Translations under genes and position numbers: made by a program
Notes under the pieces: generated by a model
Databases searched by the model: none
Told to the model about the DNA's origin: nothing
Seen by the model: only the letters and a program-made list of their open reading frames with translations
In this document: piece by piece, positions 1-10,916 of the stretch
How positions within the stretch are numbered: the first letter of the stretch is position 1
Layout of the letters: each line of letters begins with the position of its first letter
Origin: Typha latifolia
Taxonomy: Eukaryota; Streptophyta; Magnoliopsida; Poales; Typhaceae
DNA length: 64,000 bases
Direction: 5' to 3'
Assembly (NCBI GenBank): GCA_019914945.1
Contig: CM034107.1
Span: 11,594,001-11,658,000 of the forward strand

Positions 1-2567
1 GAATTCGTTTACAGTTCAAAAGCCAGAAGTTAAATTTAAGAGAGGTAAATTGTCTACCTGCAGAAAGCTCATGATTGATCTTTGGCGAAGGAATTAGAAG
101 AACCATTTCATGAAAGAAAAAAAAATTAAGGAGATTGGTCATATGCATACATGAGCACATTCATATAATTAGCATTCGTACTTTACAAATAACATCAGTT
201 TTAATTCAGGAGATTCATTTCTCCTTTCCGTTGCATTTTATAAGCCTTTTCCAAGAAATGTTTGAATAGTGTTTGTACAGGTTACTGATAGGAAATGACC
301 ATTAAGATTTGAACAAGATAGCCAAGAAAGCAACCATTCTACCACACACCACACTGGCTCTGACCAACAAAACAAAGTCTCAAGAGATAACAGGTAATGA
401 ATTAAAAGCATTTACTGCATGCATCTCAAAATTAAATGATGGTAACACAAACTCAAATTAAGGGGGGGGAAAAACTATAATATGAGAGAATGACAAACAT
501 GAACATGTCAAAAATGGTAACCAAAAGCGCATGAGAATAAGGCAGGGCCTTTTGGACCGACTAACCCTCAGATCCCTCCAAATAAACACTTCAAGAAGCA
601 AACAGAACTTTGAAGAGTGAGTGCTCCTAACTTATACTGATATCAAAAATCATTCCAGTAGTTGGCTCTCGACGGCATGATCCTAATAATCATTGAAAAG
701 AACTTCCTAACTTTCAATCTCCATAACCGTATCAACTGAAGATTCATTTGGAGAATATATCATTCAATATTTGCAACAAAGTTTGAAAAATACCATCTAG
801 CTATTAAGCTTAGCGGTAAGAGAAAATGCGATTAAAATCATGCAGTGCAAAAAGAAACAGACAGATTGTTTGAATGATGAGATGAACTGAGTAACTTATA
901 TTTTATCAGAGAGGAAGCTAGTCATATGGTATTAATGACTCCAACAGGGGAAGTTTATAGAACAATCTTAGTACTCGTGTTATTCCAACACAACAGCAAT
1001 TATCAAATTATACATTACCTACAATGGAAGTAAACATGTTAGTAACAGAACCTTCTTCAAAAAGGTCTAAATCAGTTATTTTTGCTCCTACAAACCTGCA
1101 AGATCAAGGAATCTTCAGTGAAATCCAAATTTGTTGTTGAGAACTGTAATATTATAATATTAACGCCTTTGAAGCAGGGAAAAATCATGTTTTCCTCACA
1201 AATTAAAGCACAGAGCAGTTTTGGGTTCTGTACGTGGTGAAGAAGCAAAGATGAAAGATTAACGCAGATACTATGGTAGTATGGTTGTTGGTTCTTCTGA
1301 ATGTCAAATGAGGAAATGAAGTAGCAATATATGTAGACAAGATGAACTACAAAAGGATCAGCAAATCGGTAACGTATGATGATGTATAAAGACTTAATAT
1401 CTGCTGCGCAGGATAAAATCATCTCTCTTAGGTGAAACCACAATACAATGTATCACAAGACTGACAAATGACTGAGAAGTAAATGTTAAAGATAATAACT
1501 GCCTGTCTGTTCCTTCAAATATAGATTCAACATGTAAAATGAGATGAAACAGCAAACTTCTAGATGCACGTAAATAAAATGATCAGATATATACATTAGT
1601 GGAAATTTTCCACGTAAAATCAAGTGAAATGTATGATACAGAATGAAAGTTTTAAATGTCAAATGCAAAGGCACGGTAGCACATGAAAGATCTGATGAAC
1701 AGAAAAAGATTCTTCTCTTCGGACAGCACCACTTGATCTGCACGTTCAAAACCAAAAAAATAGAATTTCCATCTTTACCATTTAATCTTCATTCTTATTT
1801 CACTTTATACCATAGGTCAACATAGACACTTGAAGGCAGAGCTCACATCAACAAATGATAAGATTTTCTTTGCTGTAAGATAGTTATCCTTTGTTGCATT
1901 AATCAGTTCAATGATCAAATCAACCAACAAAACAAAGGGCCTAAATGTAACCGTGAACGCAACTATTTGATGTATGAAAGAATGGAATAACTTTTTCTTT
2001 GTAAAAGATGCTTTTATGATATTTTTGTTTATAGAATAAACAAGATGAGACTTCTTTATGGCAACCTTCATGTAGTCAATGAAAAACAGTAATTTTATGT
2101 GCATTAGAACATGTTACTTTAAACATAGTCAAACTGGTAATTCAAAAATCACAGTAATATGTTACTTTAAACATAGTCAAAACAGTATCAATTAGACATG
2201 GTTGTCGAACACATCAGTTTTTATTTTCGAAGGATACTATTAGGATTAAGGAAAACAGCAATGCTTGATCCAGTATTGCAGTGTAAAAGGAAAACTAACA
2301 GAATCCTAAAGCTAATCTTGAATATGCAATATATACAACTCAAACTGCTCATTTTTTCATTCTAACCTTCATGTTTATAGGATCACAAAAACATATCGTA
2401 ATTATCCAATAGTTAGAATAACTGATCGGTGAAATACCCAAAATATTCTCAAACAATTATCTTCACCCAAACAATTCCTTCTATTATTTTCTCTCTATTA
2501 TCTTTTCTCATTTCCGCTAAAAAAATGTTACAATTACAACAAGAATGCAGGTATAGAAGAACCCAAT
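1..2567. other. Left-edge region with no recognisable gene
   Basis: AT-rich DNA. The open frames on both strands are short, are interrupted, and resemble no family I know. The right end, up to about 2.2 kb, probably includes the 3' UTR of the sialyltransferase-like gene on the minus strand. The rest could be spacer, or introns and UTR of a gene lying further left. A nine-base-plus segment beginning ATGTTACTTTAAACATAGTC occurs twice near 2110 and 2158, a small local duplication. Confidence 0.5.
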
Positions 2568-3779
2568 TCAACCATCTAATTGATAAAACACAATTGGAGG
2601 AACCTTAAAGTTAGAATCTTTAAGGAACGGTATCACCTGCGGTCTGACAACCAGATCCCGGTAGAAATCATACTCCGCCTTGTAGTCATGCAAATCAAGC
2701 TCCGCCTTCTGGTTCGTATGGTAATGGTGCTTCGCCTCAGCAGACTTCCCAAATCCAAAGACGTTAACTTGATCACAAATTCCCAGAGCAAGCATTATTG
2801 CCTGCATCCCCGAAGAGTAATGAAACATCTTCTCATCGTGAGCTTTGCTCCATTCCTCCGGTGGCTTCCCAGTCTCCTCTACAAATCGCTTCAAGGAGTA
2901 AAATTTTGTTATTTTAGCACACAAGGCATCGAATTGGGCATCTGTGACCAGCAATGGAGATTTGAACGAGGAGTTGCACACTACGTAATCGAGAAAATGC
3001 GCGAGCTGGCAAATGTACATAACAATGGGGACGAAGTCCCCGTATGGGTGGCAGAAGCAGTTCTCACGTCGGGAGCACAAATGGAGGACGTTGCTGTTGA
3101 CGAAGGCGAGCGAGGTCTTGGACCCGACGTCGCGGGCAAAGCCGGCAGTGCGCGCGTTGTTGAGCCGGATCACGAGATCGTGACCGTCGATCACGTCGCC
3201 GTGGCCAGACCCGAGGAGGACGCCGCTGTTGCCAACCACGGCGCACGTGGCGTACGGCCGCCGCGTGTCCGGATACCCGTAGTGAAGGTCAACGGGGCGC
3301 TTGATCAGCTCAACGAGCTGCGACATGATGGCTGCCGAGGACGCCTGCTGGGAGAAGCGCCGCCGCCGTATCCAAACGCCGAGGGAGCGGCGGAAGTCTG
3401 GAAGGAGGGCTCTGTAGTCCGACGTGGCGCGGGGCCCGACGGGGAAGCGGAGGCGGGCGAGGGATCTCGTCCGTCCATTGGGCTGCGGCCCGCGCCACCA
3501 TAGGGAGATCGAGCGGTAGCGTCCGCCGCCGGTGTCGAAGGAGTCGAGGTTGCTCTGGAGGAGATCCTCCGCCTCATTGCGGAGGTCGGAGTCGCCGGCT
3601 TCTCCGGCGGCGAGGCGTACAAGTGCAGACGTCGGGGCTTCGACATCAGAGGCGGAGGTGGACGGCGGCTCGATTTCGGAGGCAAATCCGGCGAGGCAGA
3701 TGAGGGCGGCGGCGACGGTGATGATGAGGAAGAGGAGAAGGAAGGGGAAGTGGAGGGATCGTTTCATCCTAGGCGTCAT
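2568..3779 (-). CDS. Sialyltransferase-like protein (GT29 family)
   Basis: Single-exon gene of 403 codons. A hydrophobic segment at residues 11-31 after a short basic N-terminus fits a Golgi type II membrane protein. The GT29 L-motif starts at Cys179 (CAVVGNSGVLLGSGHGDVID) and carries the nucleotide-sugar binding core. The S-motif lies near residues 321-344 (SSGMQAIMLALG), and a His-rich VS-like segment with His352, His354 and His364 follows. These match the plant sialyltransferase-like proteins (rice STLP, Arabidopsis MGP2 type). Plants make little or no sialic acid, so the true donor and acceptor are unclear; pollen-tube roles are reported for the family. Translation may really start at Met5 (3767), because family members begin Met-Lys-Arg. 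The first half is very GC-rich and the second half less so. Confidence 0.9.
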   Translation of the reverse strand: MTPRMKRSLHFPFLLLFLIITVAAALICLAGFASEIEPPSTSASDVEAPTSALVRLAAGEAGDSDLRNEAEDLLQSNLDSFDTGGGRYRSISLWWRGPQPNGRTRSLARLRFPVGPRATSDYRALLPDFRRSLGVWIRRRRFSQQASSAAIMSQLVELIKRPVDLHYGYPDTRRPYATCAVVGNSGVLLGSGHGDVIDGHDLVIRLNNARTAGFARDVGSKTSLAFVNSNVLHLCSRRENCFCHPYGDFVPIVMYICQLAHFLDYVVCNSSFKSPLLVTDAQFDALCAKITKFYSLKRFVEETGKPPEEWSKAHDEKMFHYSSGMQAIMLALGICDQVNVFGFGKSAEAKHHYHTNQKAELDLHDYKAEYDFYRDLVVRPQVIPFLKDSNFKVPPIVFYQLDG

Positions 3780-5278
3780 ATCTCCTCGGGCGGAGGTAAT
3801 CGGATGTGGTTAGTCATGGCGGAAGCTTCCAGAAGAAGGCGGAGGTCAGTGGAGGCTCTGAGCTCGAAGTCATTGGAGTGGGAGAGGAGAGGCCAAATGG
3901 GGAGAGGATTTGATTGGAAAATGGAATTAAAAAGTTTAAAAAAAAAAAACCTAAATGGAAGAGCATGCGTTGGTATAGGAATATGGGATCTCTCTACTCT
4001 CTACTCTCTACTCTGTAGTCCTGGAAAGGTGGGTTTGGTTTCTAATGATGGATTAGTATGGGCAATGATTCCATTACTAATTAATTAGTTATTAAAAATA
4101 AATTTTAATCGGTTGATAAATTAAAAGATGGGTAAGATATTTTATATGTGTGAGTAGATTTAAGAATAAGTAAACTAAAATTTAAATACTTTTTATTAAT
4201 TATTTGTTTCCTTAATAGTAGGAGTGCGAATTTCTAACTGAAAAAAAAAGAGTCGTTTGTATTTGACTATAAAACTAAGTAATATTAGATAACTTTTGAA
4301 ATATTTTAAACAATTTATATAAAGTTAAGATGATTTTCAATGGTCTAAATTTACTTTTAATTGTAATTAATTAGACTTAATAAGAGCATGATATTTTTAG
4401 AAGTGCCTAATAATTTTACTAGCAATGATAATATTTTAAAGATTATAGTGACAATTATGATATTTTTAAAAAGTTTTTATTAGTAATTATGTTTAAAAAA
4501 ATCTTTAATTATCTATACAACTTTATCATTACATGAGGAACTTTTTGTTTGTTGTTATCGGCCAGGTCAATCCTTGTGAGTCAAAATTTGAGCCTCTTAT
4601 ACTAATTATTTTGACCTGGTCAACAACTCCATCTCATACTGGGCCAGACTGGAGTGAGTCCAATACGATTACTCCCCTCATCATCTGTTACATTAAATGA
4701 GCAGTTAATTAATTGATACGGATTGTCGAACGTCAACGAGCAACAGGTGCAGTGTAATAATATTAAGGCAGAGTCGTTAATGAGGTTGGCACGTACGTAC
4801 GTATAACAATGATGGTATATATCCATCTTGATTAGTACCAAGAAGTAATAATATGCTTCCAATCAGATCGATCAAAAGTAAGAAACCATTAATTGGATAT
4901 TTTATGCAATCTCAACCGATCAATCGTAAGGGAAAAGCAGTGGGTTCACGAAACCATGACAGCAACCTAATTAACCTAGACACGTACGTTTACGTTTTAA
5001 GCTTTAATTTGTTGTCTAATTAACCCCAGTTTACAAGTAAAAGCTAGTTTAAATCTGATTAGCGAGTGATCAGTAGGTTTGCCTTTTTGTCTAATCACAT
5101 ATTTCTTGATTGGTAGATTTATTGGTACAAACGTTGTTATCCGAGTTACTTAGCCTAGCTATGGGCAATTCTCAAACTTTAAGCATGTAAACTCTCCCCA
5201 ACTATCAAGTCGTTTATTAATATAGAGATGCATGCGGCATATATTCGAGTATATACTCCTTATATTATTTAGTTAAGG

Positions 5279-5332
<54 letters not shown>

Positions 5333-5505
5333 GTCTATGCCAAGCAAAGCAAAGGAAGAAGAGAAGGCGACATACCAAAGATACATATAAATCTAGGATG
5401 TTGTAATATTCCAAAACTGAAAGCATAACCAATGCCGCACCAGACAATGTTTGTTCCTTAACGCCATCCTTCTCTTCTAACTTCTAAGCCCACGTTTCCT
5501 TATAT

Positions 5506-5543
<38 letters not shown>

Positions 5544-5604
5544 TCAAAGCACAAGTACTATATTATAGATCTCTTTCTTTTGATTGTTAACTGATCTCCT
5601 GAAT
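3780..5604. other. Intergenic region between the sialyltransferase-like and phosphatase genes
   Basis: The left 250 bases are the promoter and leader side of the minus-strand sialyltransferase-like gene, with a CTCTACTCT repeat near 3990-4015. The middle is AT-rich with no coding signal. A perfect 9-bp inverted repeat (CCAGGTCAA / TTGACCTGG) spans 4562-4619. The right end is the phosphatase promoter, with two long AT dinucleotide tracts. Confidence 0.6.
5281..5329. repeat. (AT)n microsatellite
   Basis: About 24 uninterrupted AT units, roughly 280 bp upstream of the phosphatase start codon. A second tract of about 15 units lies at 5511-5540, only 65 bp from the ATG. Both are likely length-polymorphic. 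Confidence 0.95.
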
Positions 5605-7358
5605 ATGGCGAGTAGTAGTTCACGGAGTTTAGTTATGGAAGGCCGCGTATCTCTCTTCTTCCTATGTCTTGTGATTTGCTCCGGTGAGTTCATCCGACCG
5701 CCGCCGGGAAAGATCGTCATTACCCAGCATACCAAATCCACATCACATCCACAACAGGTTTCTTAGTGCTTAAATTTTTTTCCATGCATGTTGGTATATA
5801 TGCCATCCTAACAAACTACAACAAAAAAAAAATGTTACTCTTTGATTTTTAGGTGCACATATCAGCTGTTGGATTGGATCATATGAGGATTTCATGGGTC
5901 ACAGACGATACGTATATGCCTTCTCTGGTAGAGTATGGTAAGGTTTCTGGAAAGTATGACACGTCGGCGACCGGCGGGCACACCTCGTATCGGTACTTCT
6001 TCTACACTTCGGGCAAGATCCACCATGTCAAGATCGGACCTTTGGACCCTGACACCGTTTACTACTACCGTTGCGGCGGAATCGACGACGAGTTCACCTT
6101 CAAAACCACACCTGCCTCTCTTCCGATTCAATTTGCCGTCATAGGTTGTTACTATGAAAGCTTAAGCGGTTAGCAAATGGTGATTTTTTATATATCGATC
6201 CTTTTGTGTTCTAATAGAAAGTATCTATTACTAATTAATGTGTAGGAGATCTTGGACAGACGGAATGGACTTCGTCGACGTTAGCCCACGTCGGGAAGTC
6301 CAACTACGACATGCTTCTTCTTCCCGGCGACCTCTCCTACGGCGACACTCAGCAGCCGCTGTGGGATTCCTTCGGGCGTTTCGTGCAACCCTACGCGAGC
6401 AAACGGCCGTGGATGGTGACGGAGGGCAACCATGAGGTGGAGGCCTTCCCGATCTTCGATTGCCATCCCTTCGTCGCCTATAACGCGAGATGGCGAATGC
6501 CGCACGAAGAGAGTGGCTCCACCTCTAACCTCTACTACTCCTTCGACGTTGCCGGCGGCGTTCATGTCATCATGTTGGGCTCTTATGCAGACTATGACTC
6601 TAACTCGGCTCAGTATAAGTGGCTAGTAGCTGACCTAGCTAAGGTGGATAGGAGGATAACGCCATGGTTGATCGTCTTGTTACACGCACCGTGGTACAAC
6701 ACCAACTCAGCTCATCAAGGGGAAGGAGAGAAGATGAGGGAGGCCATGGAGTCGTTGCTCTACGAGGCTCGAGTCGACATCGTCTTCGCCGGCCATGTCC
6801 ATGCCTATGAACGCTTCGTAAGTACTTAAAACTATATACATATAGTCTTTAATGAACTTAATTATTACTCTTATACTATGTGATACTATTGATGATATTC
6901 TTCTCTTTTTTTTTTCAGACAAGGATTTATAACAACGAGGCGGATCCTTGTGGTCCTGTGTACATAACTATCGGTGACGGAGGGAATAGGGAAGGCCTTG
7001 CATTAGAGTAAGTTATATATAAGTTAGTAAGTAATCTAGTATTGCATATATTAATTTCGGTCATGAAGTTAATTAGGTATTAGTTCTGCAGATTATCCTA
7101 GGTTATTATTATCTAATTTTGTTATCTGATGCAATCGATCAAAGGTTCCAGAAGAACAACAAGTGCGGACACCTCTCATTGTTTCATGAGGGAAGCTTTG
7201 GGCATGGAAGGTTGAAGGTGGTTAATGGAACCAGTGCTCATTGGTCGTGGCACCGCAACGACGACTCCGATTCCAACATCGCTGACGAGCTGTGGTTAGA
7301 GAATTTAACAGCGAATACGGCTTGTCGGGTGGCTGCGACTGCTAAGGATGAATTATAA
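5605..7358 (+). CDS. Purple acid phosphatase, five exons
   Basis: Secreted metallophosphoesterase that releases phosphate from organic esters. Exons are 5605-5757, 5853-6144, 6246-6817, 6919-7007 and 7145-7358; they join in frame to 439 residues. An N-terminal signal peptide (about residues 1-30) is followed by the fibronectin-like plant PAP domain, then the catalytic domain. All metal ligands are visible: Asp150 in GDLG, Asp177 and Tyr180 in GDLSY, Asn210 in GNHE, His295 in LLHAPWY, and His332 and His334 in GHVHAYER. The Tyr180 position gives the purple colour in this family. Length and motifs fit the smaller plant PAPs (PAP18/20/22 group). All introns are short and have GT-AG borders. Met at 5605 was chosen because it directly precedes the signal peptide; the in-frame ATG at 5584 gives a longer leader. 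Confidence 0.93.
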
Positions 7359-8178
7359 TTCTACAGATCGAATTTGGATGTGTCTATTAGTTCATTTGTT
7401 TATAACATCTTTGGATTAATTTGGACATTGGTTTGAGACTACCTATTTTCGACATGATTTCATTAATTCAAATGTGTTCTGATTAATTTCTTTATTTTTC
7501 ACATTGCTACGAGCTAAAAAGTAGTGGAGATTCGGTTGTTGTTAGAAAGTGAATTAAAAAGAAAAAGAAAGTACTTACTTTATAAAACTTTTTTATACTA
7601 TTTAATTATAAAAACAAATTATTTTAAAATAAAAAATCTCTGAAAAAGAGTGATTAGTTTTTACCTTTTACCAACCAAACACATTTGTATCAGAGTTAAT
7701 AAAATCCAACTACATTGGTGGGGCAGTTCACTCCTAAGTCCTAACCATGAGATGTTTCATCCCCGGTGGTTGGATAAATATAGCGATAAAAAAGGTTACA
7801 TCGGTGGGATAAAAGCATCAATCGAGGAATAAATTACATTGAGAGCATAATTATACATCATCATTAATCCTGGTCCGTGCTATCTGTGAAGTTGACCAGA
7901 CTTGGGATAGGAGTATTAATACATCGCACCTGCCCCGTGACATTGGACCGCGTATACGCGTACCATTAAATCTACAGCTTAACGCCAACCTACATTATTC
8001 AATGTGCTAGAGGTAGATTAAAAAGAAAAGAGGAGAATTAATACAAGGAAATGTCTCGAGATGAATAAATCACTGGGATACTTTTTATTTTTACATTGGG
8101 GATAATTATTATCTCCACCAACCAGACATTACAACAGCACTAAACAAAGCAATTCATTTTATACCACGGATCTTTTAA
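7359..8178. other. Intergenic, convergent 3' ends
   Basis: Spacer between the phosphatase stop codon and the minus-strand SAP stop codon. It is AT-rich, and I saw no coding or RNA gene signal. It probably contains both 3' UTRs. Confidence 0.6.
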
Positions 8179-8676
8179 TTAGATCTTATCGAGGAGCTTA
8201 TCGGCCTTGACAACGGGGTTGGCACGTGCGATGGCCTCCCGTCCGGACGCCTTGAAGTCGAACGCGCACGCGTGCTGCTCCGGGTAGCGGTGGGTCCCGC
8301 AGAACGTGGCCCCGCACCGGCACGTGAACCCCGTCAGCCCCACCCTCTTCTTACACGAGGCGCACCGGCACGGCCGCGAGGCCGACGCCACGGCCGCCGA
8401 CGCGCTTTTAGAAGCTTCCAGGGAGGGGCGATCGGCCTCGGCGGCAGAAGGAAAGGAAGGAGAGGGACATGCGGGGGTGGAGGAGGGGATGGAGGAGGAG
8501 GAGGAGGGGAGGAGGGACTTCTCGACGGCGATCATGGCGGCGGAGGCTTGCTCCTCCTTGAGGCGGAGATCGCGGTAGCATTTAGAACAGAGGTTCCCAG
8601 TCGCGGGGCTCCCGAAGAAGCCGCAGTTGTTTGCGCAGAGGCGATGGCCTTCCTGTAATCGCTGCTCCTCCGCCAT
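8179..8676 (-). CDS. A20/AN1 zinc-finger stress-associated protein (SAP)
   Basis: 165 residues in one coding exon. The A20 finger uses Cys14, Cys18, Cys30 and Cys33 (spacing C-x3-C-x11-C-x2-C). A Ser/Pro/Ala-rich linker leads to a C-terminal AN1 finger at about residues 103-145 with the pattern C-x2-C ... CRC ... C-x2-H ... H-x-C. This is the normal two-finger architecture of plant SAPs, which bind ubiquitin chains or act as E3-type regulators in abiotic stress responses. The start is the Met of MAEEQR at 8676; an upstream in-frame Met at 8739 adds a charged low-complexity extension and is unlikely. A leader intron is suggested on the minus strand from 8966 to 8759 (CAG/GTTAG donor, CTGCAG acceptor), as is common in SAP genes. 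The exon is GC-rich. Confidence 0.93.
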   Translation of the reverse strand: MAEEQRLQEGHRLCANNCGFFGSPATGNLCSKCYRDLRLKEEQASAAMIAVEKSLLPSSSSSIPSSTPACPSPSFPSAAEADRPSLEASKSASAAVASASRPCRCASCKKRVGLTGFTCRCGATFCGTHRYPEQHACAFDFKASGREAIARANPVVKADKLLDKI

Positions 8677-8966
8677 GATCGATCTCTTCCTTCTTCCTTC
8701 TTCCTTCTTCTTCTTTGAATCTCTCTCTCTCTCTCTCACAAAGGTTAGATCTCAAACCCTGCAGAAGCTCAAAAGAGGAGAAAAAGAAAACGAAATTAAT
8801 ACGAGTTGCTATTAAATTCTTTTCCCGACCCAAATAGAGAAGCAACGCATCAGCCAAGACAAAAGAGAAAGATCCGAGCGGAGCGTACAAGACACGAAAC
8901 TGAATTAACTTCAATTTTTGGTAAGAACTGATATCCAGAAAGAATCTCGAATAGAGATCTTCTAAC

Positions 8967-10916
8967 CTGCAAGATCGCAAATTTATCCTTCCTACCGGTG
9001 GAAAGGAGGAGAAAGGGGCATAGCTATCTGGGGGGGGGAGGGGGATGGCCTCGGTCTCGCTGGAATGATATAGGAGAAGGCCGAAAGGGTGGGTGAGGAT
9101 AATTGTATATATTAGATAATAATAATTCCTTAAAAGACGAATACAAAGGCAAAGGAAAGAGAGAGGGGAAAAGACATTATATAAACGAAGATTCCAGGTG
9201 GGTCATTGGATGGCTCCCGTCTAGTTCCTAAACTCCATTTCTAATAATCATTGGTGCTCTTCTTTTACTTTTATTACTTTTTAGCAATTTAACATATAAT
9301 TAGTAGTTAATAAAACTATGGATTAGATATGGACAAGGTCACGTTTAAAACCTTGCTTACTGTACAGAAGTAGAAGCAGGTCGTCAATTATTCTCTTGTG
9401 GGACCGAATTAGGAGGAGAAGCGTCTGCCACGTCTTGAGTACGTGTCGTCGAGCCTAACGAGATAAATTTAGCGCACCACGAAACGAAATCGTTCACGCT
9501 AATGAACGCCACACCGCTCGCTACGTGTGGGCCCGGCTGCCTCTCCCATCGAATGAAGGGACTCAATTACCGGCTTATCGTTAGATAATAATTGAATGCT
9601 TTCATTTTAAGCAACGCCAATTAATCTAAGATTATTCTAACAAATGTTCTCGTCTCCACTTTTCCGGTGCTCCGTGGTTGTCGTGTTGGCCATTACAGGG
9701 CATGCCATTCTTCGTCAATAATTTTGGGTGTTTGTGTAATTATCAAACGTCCACCTTTTACGTAAAGATGATAGAAAATAAAATATATTATCACGTTGCT
9801 CTTAGCGTCCCATATGCTACAGTAAAATAGTTATTTCCACCATATGGTCCATATCTCATTGTTGAATTTCCAGAAAGCAGCGACAGGGGGCAGTATGAAG
9901 TGTTCCATTGTTTGAAATATTGGATCTATCATCTATAGACATCAATTCTATAGGACAGAATATGGTTTCCCTTTCATACCTTAGAAGAGTTTTTCTCTTT
10001 TACTTCTCTCATTTGATTCCGTTATTTTTTTAGTGGTTTCCTCGTCTTCCTCACGTTGATCTTTCTTTTTTTTTCTTCTATATATGCCTGCTTGTTGGTG
10101 GGTGGGTAATGTCAACTTTTCATCTCTTGCTTTCTGTGGACTGGGGGGTGAGGTTGAATATATTGGTGCACCGTCCTTTGGATGTTACTGGACTTTATTC
10201 CTTCAATAATATTTAATGGGCGTGGCGTTCCACTGCTGCTATTGAATAAGCAACAGTCCAGAACTATGCTACGACCAAATCCCGTCTCATGATGATATAT
10301 GGATGCTTGCCTTGGAGAAAAACATCTTTGCAAGTTGTCTACCAATTTTTTCTAGCATATTAGGTAGGGTCTGGTTGATGCCTTAACCCCTAAAAATATG
10401 ATAGGGGGTATCCCGTCATCTATTTAAAAAGAAAATGCACATAATTTAAAGTTAAATGTATGATGTATCTTTTTCTAGAGAGTAATGTTTTTGATTGTTA
10501 TTTCAAAGATTGGGCCCGAGGCAAGCAGACATGAATTAAGATATATACAGAAGCCCAAAGCCCATTATTCTTTGAATCAGCCCAAAAAAAAATCAATAAA
10601 TATATTAGATGAAATACCCAGAAAACATTTTAAAGAAGAAAACGCACCATTTTACAAGTAAAATAATAAAAAGTCACCGCCTATTTGCCAACAACCCAAT
10701 GCAAACAACCATTGTTACGAACATGCACAATTATTTAAAGATACATAAAAAATACGAAGTGTATTACATTTTATATCTTAATATCACCTTTACCACTGGT
10801 AAGTTGTCGGCCATAATTGAGAGTACACGCTCAGAAACACAAATTGCTAAACTATTTTAGAACAATTCATATTGTACTTTATTCAACTTCTATATGGAGA
10901 GCTACGGAGGAAACTA
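8967..10916. other. Intergenic region, no recognised gene
   Basis: The left part is promoter and leader of the minus-strand SAP gene. A 77-codon minus-strand frame at 10112-10345 has unremarkable composition and no family resemblance; I do not call it a gene. Poly-T, poly-A and AT-rich stretches fill the rest. The last 100-300 bases are probably the copper-chaperone 3' UTR. Confidence 0.5.

Noticed and set aside
2580..3503. 307-codon plus-strand frame
   Set aside because: Antisense shadow of the GC-rich sialyltransferase-like gene, which has clear family motifs on the other strand.
4562..4619. Inverted repeat CCAGGTCAA/TTGACCTGG as a MITE
   Set aside because: Only 9-bp arms with a 40-bp loop and no clear target duplication; too little to call a transposon.
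10112..10345. Minus-strand 77-codon frame as a small gene
   Set aside because: No family resemblance, no conserved motif, and no promoter or intron evidence.
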